Assembly: GCA_036745275.1 (NCBI GenBank)
Contig: DAIOGK010000007.1
Span: forward strand, 93,131 to 157,130
Source: JAIUNP01 sp020161975
Lineage (GTDB): Bacteria > Pseudomonadota > Alphaproteobacteria > Rhizobiales > Beijerinckiaceae
Direction: 5' to 3'
DNA length: 64,000 nt
The first letter of the stretch is position 1, and every line of letters begins with the position of its first letter. Below the pieces are notes generated by a model that worked only from the letters and a program-made list of their open reading frames with translations, searched no databases and was not told the origin of the DNA. Both the position numbers and the translations under genes were made by a program. Of the stretch, positions 40,324 through 49,468 are shown piece after piece.

Positions 40324-42945
40324 TCAATTCCGCCTGAGCAGACGTTCGATATAGTCAAGTTCCTCGCGGGGCCGTTCAATTTCACCGAAGCGGCGACGCA
40401 ACTCCTCCAGCACCCGTTGGGCGCGCTCACTGATCGAGCCGCGCTCGGTTTCCTTGTTGTTCAACATGGTGCCGCGCGAATTGTCGAGTTGATCGCGGCT
40501 TGATGAAAGCGGGCGGCCCAATGGATCCGTGCTCTGGTCCGCGCGGCCCCGCGGGTTGCGGTTGGGATCCCCCGGGCCCATGCCCTCGCCCTCGCCCGGC
40601 TCGTTGCCTTGGCCCATCTCGCGCTGCATCTGCTGGCTGAGTGCGCGCCCCGCCCGGCCCAATTCGTCGATGGCCTTCTGCTGGCCCTGTGTGGCGCGGC
40701 CGCCCTGGCGCTGGCGCAGCCCCTGTTCTGCATCGCCCATGCCTTCGTCTGCGCCATCCATGCCCTCGTCAGTGGGCTGGCCCTGCCGGCGCATCTTCTC
40801 GCGCAACTGCTGAAGGCGATCGCGCAGTGCCTGCTGGCGCTCGGTCAGGCCCTGGCTGTTGTCGGCCTGCTCCTCGCCCTCATCACCATCCTCGCCCTGT
40901 TCGCCTTGCTGGCCCTGCTCGCCTTTCTGGCCTTTTTGGCCTTGCTGACTGCGCTGGCCCTGCTGCCCCTGTTGCGGGCGCTGCTGGTTGCGACCCATGC
41001 GGCGGCGGTTCTCGTTGCGGAAGGTTTCGTCCCGCAATGCCTCCTGCTCGCGCTGGAGACGATCCAGTTCATCCATCGCTTCGCCCATTTCCTTCATGCG
41101 CGGGTCGGCGCTGCGGCGGGCAGACCGCATCTGGTTCAGCATTTCCTGGAACTGACGCAGCATTTCCTGCGCTTTGGCGGTGTCGCCCTGGCGGTAAAGC
41201 TCCTCGATGCGCTTGAGCATGTCGTTCAGATCGCGCTGGCTCAAGTTCAGCGTCTTTTGCGAAGGATCGCCGGGATTGCGATCAGCATTGCGGTCGGCGC
41301 GGTCCATCAATTCGCGCAGCATTTCGTTCATGGCCTGACGCATTTCGTCCATGAGCTTGCTGATCTCGTCATTGTTCGCGCCGCGCTCCAGCGCTTCGCG
41401 CAGACGATCCTCGGCGGCACGCAGGGCCCGTTCGGCCGCGGTGAGGTTGCCCTCATCCATGGCGACAGCGGTTTCCCAGAGATAGTCCATCAGCGCGACG
41501 AGATCGGCGTCGGTGCGGGCTGTGCGCAGCTTGCGGGCGGCCATCGACAACATGATGAAATCGCCAGACTTGCGGGTGAAGCGCTCGGGGGCAACCAGCA
41601 GGCCATCGAGCGCCACCTGCGGGGTGCGGCGATTGTCCGGATTGAGGGCGATGTTGCGCCGCTGCTCCACGAGCGCGCGCGAAACGGGGGCTTCGAAACG
41701 GCGGGCGGGGATCGTCGCCTCCAGCACATCGCTTTCGCCGATCTGGCCGAGATCATCGGTTGCGCGCAGGCGGATCGCAACGCGCGCGCCGGCCCAGGGG
41801 TGCTCCGGCACGGAGAGCAGCGATTCGGTTTCGCCCAGCCGACCGCCCAGCACGATCTCGGGCGGGGGCACCAGTGTCCTGGCCGAGCTTTTGTCGGCGC
41901 GGGTGATGATGGCTTCTGCCTTTGCGACGCCGTAGTCGTCCTCAAGCATGTATTTGAGGCGCAAGCCGGCGCCTTTTTCTTCCGGTTCGATTTCTGAAAA
42001 AACGATGCGGGGTGGCATATCCGGGATGGTTCGGATGTCGAAATTGCCAAGGCTGGCACTGCCCTTGCGAACATCGAGCACAGCATCATGATCAAGCAGG
42101 TAGCGCTTTTCAAACGGGGCCTGGGCCGTTGTCGCCGGTACCGATGCCGACGTGGTGACCGGGCGCCCCGTCTCCTGTTCCCTCGCCTTTTCCCTGAGCG
42201 TCAGCGGGGCGTTCACGTTCACGCCGTCGGCAGGAGAAACGCGGATGACGGCGATGCTGCCCGCCGGAACGTGCACCGGGCCTGTCGTGGCATTGCCGCC
42301 GCTGAGGAAGATCGGCGCGCGGCCCGTATAGGCGGGCGGGTCGATCCAGGCATCAAGGCGCGGCGGAATGGCGGGCGTGCGCAGTTCGCCCCAGGCGAAG
42401 GCATCCGCCAGCCGCTCGCGTCGCTCGTTTCCGGCCGAGAAGGCGGCGGCGACCACGGCCACCGCGGCAAATCCGCGAATCGCGAAACTGTCGAGGGACG
42501 GCATCCGGCTTTTCGGCGGAGCAACGGCAAGCGCCTTTGCTGCGGCTTCGGCGCGAGCGCGATGCTGGTCCCAGATTACCCGGGCGACGGGGTCGTTGCC
42601 GACGACCTGATCACCAAGCGTGGCCAGCGGGCGATGAAGAGTGGGGTCGGCAAGATCGAGCCGGGTCGCGGCTTCGGTAAGGGCCGGCGGCCGCCAACGC
42701 AGCAGGGGCCACAGCGATGCGGCAAAAGCCACGAAAAACAGGCTGCTCGCGCTAATTCGTCCCCAGCGCGGCAAAAGGCCATAAAGCCCGAACCAGGCTG
42801 TCGCCAGAAACAGCGCGGCAATGACCAGCGGCAAGGCCAGGCGTGGCCAGAGATCCTCAACGGCCGCCGCAAAGCGGGACAGCGCAAGCTTCTGCCGGAG
42901 TGTCGGTGAAAGCACATTGTCCCTGGGCGGGGCCGGTTCTGCCAT
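40324..42945 (-). CDS. TIGR02302/DUF4175 family membrane protein
   Basis: An 873-residue protein. Two transmembrane helices near the N-terminus (about 38-60 and 68-85) anchor a large region with domain-like beta text (AIPPRLDAWIDPPAYTGRAP; PDMPPRIVFSEIEPEEKG). A long helical stretch follows (about 450-650), then a low-complexity Gln/Gly/Glu tract (QGQQGQRSQQGQKGQKGEQG) and the C-terminal RRFGEIERPREELDYIERLLRR. The family is conserved in alphaproteobacteria; its function is unknown. ATG 42945 (MAEPAPP) is used; ATG 42954 is three codons upstream. It lies between lysA and the HIG1 gene. Confidence 0.9.
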   Translation of the reverse strand: MAEPAPPRDNVLSPTLRQKLALSRFAAAVEDLWPRLALPLVIAALFLATAWFGLYGLLPRWGRISASSLFFVAFAASLWPLLRWRPPALTEAATRLDLADPTLHRPLATLGDQVVGNDPVARVIWDQHRARAEAAAKALAVAPPKSRMPSLDSFAIRGFAAVAVVAAAFSAGNERRERLADAFAWGELRTPAIPPRLDAWIDPPAYTGRAPIFLSGGNATTGPVHVPAGSIAVIRVSPADGVNVNAPLTLREKAREQETGRPVTTSASVPATTAQAPFEKRYLLDHDAVLDVRKGSASLGNFDIRTIPDMPPRIVFSEIEPEEKGAGLRLKYMLEDDYGVAKAEAIITRADKSSARTLVPPPEIVLGGRLGETESLLSVPEHPWAGARVAIRLRATDDLGQIGESDVLEATIPARRFEAPVSRALVEQRRNIALNPDNRRTPQVALDGLLVAPERFTRKSGDFIMLSMAARKLRTARTDADLVALMDYLWETAVAMDEGNLTAAERALRAAEDRLREALERGANNDEISKLMDEMRQAMNEMLRELMDRADRNADRNPGDPSQKTLNLSQRDLNDMLKRIEELYRQGDTAKAQEMLRQFQEMLNQMRSARRSADPRMKEMGEAMDELDRLQREQEALRDETFRNENRRRMGRNQQRPQQGQQGQRSQQGQKGQKGEQGQQGEQGEDGDEGEEQADNSQGLTERQQALRDRLQQLREKMRRQGQPTDEGMDGADEGMGDAEQGLRQRQGGRATQGQQKAIDELGRAGRALSQQMQREMGQGNEPGEGEGMGPGDPNRNPRGRADQSTDPLGRPLSSSRDQLDNSRGTMLNNKETERGSISERAQRVLEELRRRFGEIERPREELDYIERLLRRN

Positions 42946-43050
42946 GCGTGTCACATCCCTCTTGCCGACAGGCTACCACGCGGCAGCGCCAAGACCAGTA
43001 CGATCCTGATCACGATTTCCGGCGCTTTGGTGGCGAAAACCGGCGGTCGT

Positions 43051-44325
43051 TCAGCTTTGCCAGGCTGCGAGCCTGTCTTGCCCGATCAGGTCATCATAAC
43101 TCTGGCGCGGCCGGGTGACTGCGAATTTGTCGCCGCGCACCAGCACTTCCGGCACCAGCAGGCGCTGGTTGTAGGTGGAAGCCATGGTGGCGCCATAAGC
43201 TCCGGCGGATTTGAAGGCGATCAGATCACCGGGGTGGATCACCGGAAGGCGGCGTTCCGTCGTAAACGTATCGCCGGTTTCGCAGATCGGCCCCACAACG
43301 TCATAAGTCGCAGTCGGTGTGTCGGGCCCGGCTTCGCGCACGGGCCAGATCTCGTGATAGGCCTCATACATCGCCGGGCGCACGAGATCGTTCATGGCGG
43401 CATCGACGACAAGGAACTGCCGGTCAGTCCGCTTGTTCACATAAAGCGCGCGGGCCACAAGAATTCCGGCATTGGCGGCGATGACGCGGCCCGGCTCGAA
43501 GCCGAGTTCGATGTCGAGACCGGCAAGAACGGACCGAATCATTGCCGCATAGCGGTGAATGACATCGGGGCCGTAATCGAAGGGCGGCTGCATCTTGTAA
43601 GGGACGCCGACGCCGCCGCCGAGATCGAGGCGCTCAACAGGGTGGCCTTCGGCACGCAGTCGCTCGACAAGGCCGCGCACTTTCGCGAACGCCTCTCCCA
43701 TCGATTCAAATTCGAGAATCTGGCTGCCGATGTGCAGTGCAAGACCCTTGATGCGAATGCCGGGCAGGTTCGAGCCCTTGGCATAAAGCCGTTCGGCTTC
43801 CGAAAAGCTGATGCCGAACTTGTTGGCGTCCGAGCCGGTGGTGATCTTGGCATGGCCGCCGGCGCCGATGTCCGGATTGACGCGGAACACGGCATTCTGC
43901 GTGCGACCAAGGCGGGTAGCGACTCGTGAGAGCGCTTCGAGCTCGCCTTCTGATTCGATGTTGATCTGGTAGACGCCGACGCTCACGGCATGGGAGAGTT
44001 CGGCTTCGGTCTTGCCAACGCCCGAAAAAACGATCCGATCAGCCGGAATGCCGGCGGCCATCGCCTTGCGGATTTCACCTTCCGAGACGGTATCGGCGCC
44101 GGCGCCGATGCGGGCCAGGGTCGCCAGAACGCCAAGGTTGGCATTAGCCTTCATCGCATAAAAGACGTGCGAGCCGGCGGGCATCGCGTCCCGGAACACC
44201 GTATAATGGCGCTCAAAGGTGGCGCTGGAATAGATGTAGACGGGGGTTCCCACCGCTGCGACGATGGTCTCGATGTCGACGCCTTCCGCGTGCAGGCGCC
44301 CATTGCGGTATGCGAAATGATGCAT
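43051..44325 (-). CDS. lysA: diaminopimelate decarboxylase
   Basis: Converts meso-DAP to lysine, the last step of lysine biosynthesis. The 424-residue fold-type III PLP enzyme shows the lysine of VFYAMKANANLGVL (K59), the HIGSQI motif (about 193-198), GGGVGVPY, the glycine-rich EPGRVIAANAGILVARAL and the catalytic Cys region PICETGDTF (about 337-345). It follows a small lipoprotein and argH on the same strand, so argH-lipoprotein-lysA forms one gene group, as in many alphaproteobacteria. Confidence 0.97.
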   Translation of the reverse strand: MHHFAYRNGRLHAEGVDIETIVAAVGTPVYIYSSATFERHYTVFRDAMPAGSHVFYAMKANANLGVLATLARIGAGADTVSEGEIRKAMAAGIPADRIVFSGVGKTEAELSHAVSVGVYQINIESEGELEALSRVATRLGRTQNAVFRVNPDIGAGGHAKITTGSDANKFGISFSEAERLYAKGSNLPGIRIKGLALHIGSQILEFESMGEAFAKVRGLVERLRAEGHPVERLDLGGGVGVPYKMQPPFDYGPDVIHRYAAMIRSVLAGLDIELGFEPGRVIAANAGILVARALYVNKRTDRQFLVVDAAMNDLVRPAMYEAYHEIWPVREAGPDTPTATYDVVGPICETGDTFTTERRLPVIHPGDLIAFKSAGAYGATMASTYNQRLLVPEVLVRGDKFAVTRPRQSYDDLIGQDRLAAWQS

Positions 44326-44330
44326 CGGGG

Positions 44331-44588
44331 TCAGAGCAGGAAATCGAGGAAGAAATCGCGCTTGGGCGGGGTCACCGGCGGTGGGCGCTTCTTGGCGCCC
44401 TTGAGGCCGGGGATGCCCTGCTGATCGTCCTGCGATTTCTGTGATTTTGCCGCATCGGCCGAACCGGGCGGCGGCTCCAGCGGGCCGCGCTTGCCGCAGG
44501 CGGCAAGACCGAGGACAAGACCAACGGCGGCGAGCCGCAAAGCGGCGCGGCGCGTCGGGAAAAGGTCGGGGCGCGAAGCAGTCATCAT
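44331..44588 (-). CDS. small LptM-like lipoprotein
   Basis: An 85-residue protein. After a basic start (FPTRRAALR) comes a hydrophobic segment ending in the lipobox LAAC (Cys about 31), followed by GKRGPLEPPPG, the typical start of the mature LptM/YifL lipoprotein found upstream of lysA. The rest is Lys/Pro-rich with a FFLDFLL end. LptM assists assembly of the LptDE outer-membrane LPS translocon in enterics; here the role is inferred. ATG 44588 has a GGA site; ATG 44585 is next to it. Confidence 0.85.
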   Translation of the reverse strand: MMTASRPDLFPTRRAALRLAAVGLVLGLAACGKRGPLEPPPGSADAAKSQKSQDDQQGIPGLKGAKKRPPPVTPPKRDFFLDFLL

Positions 44589-44669
44589 TCGTCCAGCCGG
44601 TTTCAATGTTATCGTGGCGATAGCACGGTTCCGGGCCATCACGCGATTGGAAAATGGCGCGGTGATGGC

Positions 44670-46055
44670 TCAGCCACGATTCAGGACCTTCAGCCAGCGG
44701 CGAGCCTGGGCCTTCACATTCGCCGGGGCAGTGCCGCCATAGCTGGTCCGGCTCTTCACCGAGTTGCCGACGCTGAGAACGCGGAAGACATCCTCCGTGA
44801 TCCTCGGTTCCACGCCCTGCATTTCGGTGAGACTAAGTTTATCAAGGTCGATGTTGCGCGCAGAGGCAAGGCCGACGATGCGGCCCGTGACGTGGTGGGC
44901 ATCGCGGAAGGGCATGTTGAGCGTCTGTACCAGCCAGTCGGCAAGGTCGGTCGCGGTGGCATAGCCGACGCCAGCGGCCTTTTTCATGCGTTTTGCATCG
45001 GGCACCATATCCGTGACCATGCCGGCGGTGGCGGCCACGCAGAGCGCGAAGGCATCGAAGGCATCGAACGTGCGTTCCTTGTCCTCCTGCATGTCCTTGG
45101 CATAGCTGAGTGGCAGGCCTTTCATGACCACGAGCAGGCCGGTAAGCGCGCCGATAATGCGGCCGATCTTGGCGCGCACGAGTTCGGCCGCATCCGGATT
45201 GCGCTTCTGCGGCATGATTGAGGAGCCGGTCGTGAACTTGTCCGACAGGGCAATGAACCCGAATTGCGGCGTCGTCCAGATGACGAGTTCTTCGGCAAGG
45301 CGGCTCAGATGCATGGCGGAGATTGCCATCGCTGACAGCGCTTCGAGCGCAAAATCGCGATCCGAAACCGAATCGAGCGAATTGGCGGTCGGCCGGTCGA
45401 AGCCGAGGGCGGCGGCTGTCATGTGCCGGTCAATGGGGAAGGAGGTGCCGCAAAGGGCGGCTGCACCCAGTGGGCATTCGTTCATGCGCTTGCGCGCATC
45501 GGCAAAGCGGCCCCGGTCGCGCCCCAGCATCTCGACATAGGCGAGGAGGTGGTGGCCAAAGGTGGTCGGCTGGGCGCTTTGCAGATGGGTGAAGCCCGGC
45601 ATCACGGTGCCGGCATGGGCCAGCGCCTTTTCGGTCAGGGCCTGTTGCAGGGCTTTCAGGCCGGCGTCGATCGCGTCGAGATTGTCGCGCACCCAGAGGC
45701 GGAAATCCACGGCGACCTGGTCATTCCGCGAGCGGGCGGTGTGCAACCGGCCAGCGGCGGGACCGATCTTTTTGGCTAGATTCGATTCGATATTGAGGTG
45801 GATGTCCTCAAGCGCCCGCGAGAATGTGAACGTTCCCGCTTCGATTTCTGCCTCGATCTTTGCTAGACCCTCGGTAATCGCCTTTGCATCCGCCTCGCTC
45901 ACGATGCCCTGTTTTGCCAGCATGGCGACGTGGGCGCGCGAGCCGCGGATGTCCTGGGCGGCCAGCCTCTTGTCGAAATCGATGGAGGCGTTGATCTCCT
46001 CCATGATGGCGGCGGGACCTTCCTGGTACCGACCACCCCACATTGCGTTCGCCAA
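44670..46055 (-). CDS. argH: argininosuccinate lyase
   Basis: Releases arginine and fumarate from argininosuccinate; 461 residues. Family motifs: MWGGRYQ (5-11), HTARSRNDQVAVDFRLW (about 104-120), and the superfamily loop GSSIMPQKRNPDAAEL (about 277-292, catalytic Ser). The long frame reaches a TTG at 46067, but a GGAGG site 5 bases before TTG 46055 supports a start there. It is divergent from tlpA with only 11 bases between the start codons. Confidence 0.96.
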   Translation of the reverse strand: MANAMWGGRYQEGPAAIMEEINASIDFDKRLAAQDIRGSRAHVAMLAKQGIVSEADAKAITEGLAKIEAEIEAGTFTFSRALEDIHLNIESNLAKKIGPAAGRLHTARSRNDQVAVDFRLWVRDNLDAIDAGLKALQQALTEKALAHAGTVMPGFTHLQSAQPTTFGHHLLAYVEMLGRDRGRFADARKRMNECPLGAAALCGTSFPIDRHMTAAALGFDRPTANSLDSVSDRDFALEALSAMAISAMHLSRLAEELVIWTTPQFGFIALSDKFTTGSSIMPQKRNPDAAELVRAKIGRIIGALTGLLVVMKGLPLSYAKDMQEDKERTFDAFDAFALCVAATAGMVTDMVPDAKRMKKAAGVGYATATDLADWLVQTLNMPFRDAHHVTGRIVGLASARNIDLDKLSLTEMQGVEPRITEDVFRVLSVGNSVKSRTSYGGTAPANVKAQARRWLKVLNRG

Positions 46056-46066
46056 GGTTGCCTCCA

Positions 46067-46732
46067 ATGACTGATTCCAAACCTGCCTATCGCGTTTTTC
46101 CCCGCGGAGTCTGGCTCGCCGGCGGGCTTGGTCTGGGGATTATCGCGGGGCTGGCCGCGCTATACGGGATGAAGGGCGGTTCCCGCAATGCGAATGTCGC
46201 GGTCAGCGGCAATTGCGGCCCGGCAAAGGTGCTGGCCGAGAAGTTGGAGCCTGTCGCGCGTGGCGATGTGGCGGCGATGAAAATCAATGCCACGCCCCAG
46301 CCGGTGACACCGGTGACCTTCTCCAGTCACGATGGCAAGAAGCTGAGCTTTGCGGATTTTGCCGGCAAGACCATTCTCGTCAATCTCTGGGCGACCTGGT
46401 GTGCGCCCTGCCGGGCCGAAATGCCGGCGCTCGACCGTTTGCAGCAGGAGCTTGGCGGTCCGGATTTCGAGGTGGTCGCCATCAACATCGATACCAACCG
46501 GCTGGACCGACCGCGCGCCTTTCTCAACGAAGTGGGCGTCAAGTCGCTGTCTTACTATTCCGACCAGAGCGCGATGATCTTTGCCGATCTTAAACGGGCG
46601 GGGAAGGCGTTCGGGATGCCGACGACCCTGCTGATCGATGCGAAGGGTTGCGAACTCGGCGTCATGGCCGGCCCGGCGGAATGGGCAAGCCAGGATGCGC
46701 GCTATTTCATCCGCACAGCCTTGGGGAAATAG
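46067..46732 (+). CDS. tlpA: TlpA-type thiol:disulfide interchange protein
   Basis: A 221-residue thioredoxin-like protein anchored by one N-terminal helix (LAGGLGLGIIAGLAALYG, about 18-35), facing the periplasm. The active site is ATWCAPCRAE (about 108-117). A GMPTTLLIDAKGCELG segment holds the cis-Pro; the family insertion with Cys residues is present (SGNCGP). In rhizobia TlpA reduces the copper site of cytochrome oxidase subunit II via ScoI. ATG 46067 has an AAGG site that lies inside argH. Confidence 0.93.
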   Translation: MTDSKPAYRVFPRGVWLAGGLGLGIIAGLAALYGMKGGSRNANVAVSGNCGPAKVLAEKLEPVARGDVAAMKINATPQPVTPVTFSSHDGKKLSFADFAGKTILVNLWATWCAPCRAEMPALDRLQQELGGPDFEVVAINIDTNRLDRPRAFLNEVGVKSLSYYSDQSAMIFADLKRAGKAFGMPTTLLIDAKGCELGVMAGPAEWASQDARYFIRTALGK

Positions 46733-46734
46733 GC

Positions 46735-48018
46735 TCAGATCCGGCGGCGCATATAGGCCATGCCAACGAAATTGCCCACCGTATCGCGCGTGCCGGGCGC
46801 TCCAAAGAAGGTGCCCCGCACGCTGTCGCGGTAATAGTCGAGTTCAGCGCCGATCATCAGGCCCGGAACAGGCATGTATTCGGCCCCGACCTGTGCCACC
46901 GAACCACGGGCGTGGAACTCAAAATCCGGGACCTTCGAGGAGACGTTGAAAACGGAATAGGACAGGGTTGTCTTGAAGTTCGGGCGCCAGATGTGCTCGT
47001 AGGAAAAGACTGCCGAGAAGCCCTTGGTCTGCTCCATGCGGCCATCGACGTCGACAACGTAATCCGTGCCGAAGCGTGGAATTCCGAGGTAGTCGAGCGC
47101 GCCGCGCGTATAGGCGCCGGACAGCAGAAACCGGCCGTAGGTGTCGGTGGTGCCCGGCCCGAAGAGATCGGCCCATTTCTGGCGGTATTCGACACCGGAA
47201 CTCAGCGCATAGCCATAACCGGTCTTCGCGGTGAGCCCGTCATTGATCTGGTGCAGCGCGGCGCTGCCATGAATGATACCCCAGGAGGGGAGGTAACGGG
47301 CCTGCGCTACGATATCAGGCATCCGCTGGCCGGCATAGGCGGACCAGACGCCATCCGCAGTCCGGCGTTCGTTCGCATCCTCAACCGATACCGAAAGGCT
47401 GCCTGACTTGCCGAACAGATGGGTGTAGGCAAAGAGGTTCAACGTCCGCTGCGAGGCGTAGCCACCCATATAGGTGTAGCCGGGCGAAAAATCGAAGAAG
47501 GACGGGTGGCGGCCGGCGGTGTAGCCTGCTGCCTTGATCCAGGCCTGATCGACATGGGCGGTGTGGTCGAAGCGTTCACCGCCACGCGCGTTTGCGGCGG
47601 TGAGGGTGGGGGAGAATCGCCAGGAGAAGTAGGTGATCAACGGAGTCTCGATCACCTTGGTTACGGTCATGAATCCCATGCGCGGGTCAACCCGCGAGGT
47701 CGTCCGGTCAGCGTCGCGGTCGAATTTCAGCTTGTCGTAGAAGGCAACCGGATTGCCGAGCACACGCGTTGTCTCGATGTAGAGGTCCTTTTCGGCCATG
47801 TCGGCCCGAACCTCGGCGATGAGATCGATGGTTGTCTTGAGGCAGACGTCAGTGCCCGGCAGTCGGATGAACCCCGGACCGTACTCGGGACAGGCGCGGA
47901 GCGGCTCTGCCTGGCCAGGAAGCGAAGGCTTCAGATCGCCTGCAAGTGCCCGACCCTGCGGAAATTGCTGGATCATCACGGCAAGTGCGGCACAGGTGAT
48001 TGCTTTGATCCTCGCCAA
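46735..48018 (-). CDS. rhizobial-type outer-membrane porin
   Basis: A 427-residue outer-membrane beta-barrel. A signal peptide (MARIKAITCAALAVMIQQFPQGRALA) is followed by CPEYGPGFIRLPGTDVCL (about 43-60), the Cys-Cys start of Omp2a/b porins of Hyphomicrobiales. The barrel has alternating aromatic strands and ends in GMAYMRRRI rather than with the C-terminal Phe typical of many porins. It is preceded by an AT-rich region shared with the curlin genes and ends 2 bases before the tlpA stop. Confidence 0.88.
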   Translation of the reverse strand: MARIKAITCAALAVMIQQFPQGRALAGDLKPSLPGQAEPLRACPEYGPGFIRLPGTDVCLKTTIDLIAEVRADMAEKDLYIETTRVLGNPVAFYDKLKFDRDADRTTSRVDPRMGFMTVTKVIETPLITYFSWRFSPTLTAANARGGERFDHTAHVDQAWIKAAGYTAGRHPSFFDFSPGYTYMGGYASQRTLNLFAYTHLFGKSGSLSVSVEDANERRTADGVWSAYAGQRMPDIVAQARYLPSWGIIHGSAALHQINDGLTAKTGYGYALSSGVEYRQKWADLFGPGTTDTYGRFLLSGAYTRGALDYLGIPRFGTDYVVDVDGRMEQTKGFSAVFSYEHIWRPNFKTTLSYSVFNVSSKVPDFEFHARGSVAQVGAEYMPVPGLMIGAELDYYRDSVRGTFFGAPGTRDTVGNFVGMAYMRRRI

Positions 48019-48391
48019 GACAGCATCCTTGATCTTCGGCGTAAGACGCCTGAACGCGAAACTCCGAAAATAATCGCATAGCCCTTCTTAAGCATGACTT
48101 AACACTAATCATGTGTGAAGCGGGTCGATTTTGAGGTGTTTCAGATCTGTTAAGAATAGTTTATTTGCATTAACCAATCGTATTAATTTAATAGAACTTA
48201 ATTTATGCATTATTTATTTCTCGTTTTAACGTGTATTAATCTTGATTTGTCCAGATAAATTGGTTAAATATTCTATCTAAAATTAACGATTAATATTTCA
48301 TTTACTTGCTTGTTCTCGTTTTATCGATGATGGTCCGGGAGAGCCGACGGAAGATTGGCCCCATTGATCGAACAGGACAGGAGTTCACTTC
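48019..48391. promoter_or_regulatory. AT-rich divergent control region, porin/curlin
   Basis: A 373-base stretch without a gene. From about 48060 to 48310 it is strikingly AT-rich compared with the flanks and contains many TTAA motifs: one TTAA-N7-TTAA (48088-48102) and two TTAA-N6-TTAA (48188-48201 and 48226-48239). It carries the promoters for the porin (minus) and curlin genes (plus). A DNA-bending or H-NS/MucR/Ros-type target is possible. Confidence 0.7.
48088..48102. promoter_or_regulatory. CtrA-like box TTAA-N7-TTAA
   Basis: TTAAGCATGACTTAA matches the CtrA consensus exactly. It is about 70 bases upstream of the porin start and about 290 upstream of the first curlin gene. Confidence 0.5.
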
Positions 48392-48739
48392 ATGCGTATC
48401 CGTTTTGCCGCCGCCCTCATTGCCACCGTCATCGCCGCCCCGGCCTTCGCCGGTGATATCGAGCTTTATCAGGAGGGCCGTTCCAACTGGGCTGCGGTCA
48501 ACCAGTACAACCGCAGCAACTATTTCATGGTCCATCAGAAGGGCATCGATGCCAACGGCAACAACTATGCCGCTGCGGCACAGTCCGGTCGCCGTAACGA
48601 GGTGAACGCTGCCCAGTCGAGCTTCACCGACAACGAACTCGGCATCACCCAGTCCGGTCGCGATAACTATGTGACGGCGTTCCAGTCGGCTGCGGGCTTC
48701 AACGGCTTCTCGGTCACGCAGAACCGTCGCCGCCGCTAA
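48392..48739 (+). CDS. curlin-repeat secreted protein (1)
   Basis: A 115-residue protein with signal peptide (MRIRFAAALIATVIAAPAFA) and curlin-like repeats of the form Q-x-G-x-x-N-x5-Q: QEGRSNWAAVNQ, HQKGIDANGNNYAAAAQ, QSGRRNEVNAAQ and QSGRDNYVTAFQ. It ends NRRRR. Such CsgA/CsgB-like proteins form extracellular amyloid. No csgG, csgE or csgF is in the window, so a secretion channel must be encoded elsewhere if it is functional. It is followed by a related gene after a hairpin. Confidence 0.85.
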   Translation: MRIRFAAALIATVIAAPAFAGDIELYQEGRSNWAAVNQYNRSNYFMVHQKGIDANGNNYAAAAQSGRRNEVNAAQSSFTDNELGITQSGRDNYVTAFQSAAGFNGFSVTQNRRRR

Positions 48740-48767
48740 GCGCGGGGGGCTGGCCCCCACCGTCTTG

Positions 48768-48798
48768 CCGCGCGCCCGATCGCGCGCGGTCCTTTCTT
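48768..48798 (+). terminator. hairpin between the two curlin genes
   Basis: CCGCGCG...CGCGCGG forms a stem followed by TCCTTTCTT, a weak U-rich tail, and a smaller GGGGGC/GCCCCC stem lies just before it (from about 48744). It could partly terminate or stabilise the first transcript, making its level differ from the second. Confidence 0.4.
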
Positions 48799-48815
48799 AC
48801 TGATGAGGTGTTCCC

Positions 48816-49265
48816 ATGCGCAGGTTTGCCCTGACCGCTGCCGCTCTCGTGCTGTCCGCCGTTCCGGCTCTGGCGCAATCCGCACTCCGGATTGACATGG
48901 GAAACACCGTGAATGTGCTCGAACTCGACCAGTATCAGGCCAAGAACGAGCTTTATCTGCGCCAGACGGGCAAGAAAAACATCGCCCGTATCCGCCAGAG
49001 CGGCGCAGCCAATTCCGCTGAAATTCACCAGACGGGTCGCAGCAATTCGGCCAGCCTCTGGCAGGTCGGAACAGGCGCGAACACCGCCCAGATCAACCAG
49101 TATGCAACGGTTGCTGAAGCGTCCGGAAAGACCAGCCGGGTATCGCGTGCGATGGTGGTGGATGGGTCGGATACAAGCTATCTCAGCGCATATCAGAATG
49201 CCGGCGTCAGTATTCTTCAGATCACGCGCGATCCACAGCCCTATGGGCGCCTCGGCCGCCGCTAA
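48816..49265 (+). CDS. curlin-repeat secreted protein (2)
   Basis: A 149-residue protein with signal peptide (MRRFALTAAALVLSAVPALAQ) and repeats ELDQYQAKNELYLRQ, RQTGKKNIARIRQ, RQSGAANSAEIHQ, HQTGRSNSASLWQ and QVGTGANTAQINQ. These match the curlin Q-x-G-x-x-N-x5-Q unit better than those of its neighbour. The C-terminal tail (about 105-149) is non-repetitive. CsgB-like nucleator or CsgA-like subunit; which of the two is major cannot be told. GAGG lies before ATG 48816. Confidence 0.87.
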   Translation: MRRFALTAAALVLSAVPALAQSALRIDMGNTVNVLELDQYQAKNELYLRQTGKKNIARIRQSGAANSAEIHQTGRSNSASLWQVGTGANTAQINQYATVAEASGKTSRVSRAMVVDGSDTSYLSAYQNAGVSILQITRDPQPYGRLGRR

Positions 49266-49468
49266 AAAGCGCTGCGTTTTGGTCTTTCGGTGTGATTATC
49301 AGCCGTTGCCGGCGCTGGCTTTCGCCCGCAAATACGGCCGGCGTTGCAGCAAAACAGTCATTGAAGGTTCATCGAGACGCGATTAGCGTTCGCCCGCATG
49401 GTTCGTTCGGCAGACTGGCGTGGGCCAGCCCGGTCGCGCCAGCAGGTTTGCCCACGGGGAGATGGCCC

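Noticed and set aside
40609..41997. 462-codon plus-strand frame rich in Leu/Ala, looking membrane-like
   Set aside because: It is the complement of the Gln/Glu/Arg-rich part of the TIGR02302 gene, which produces apparent hydrophobic runs; no start site supports it.
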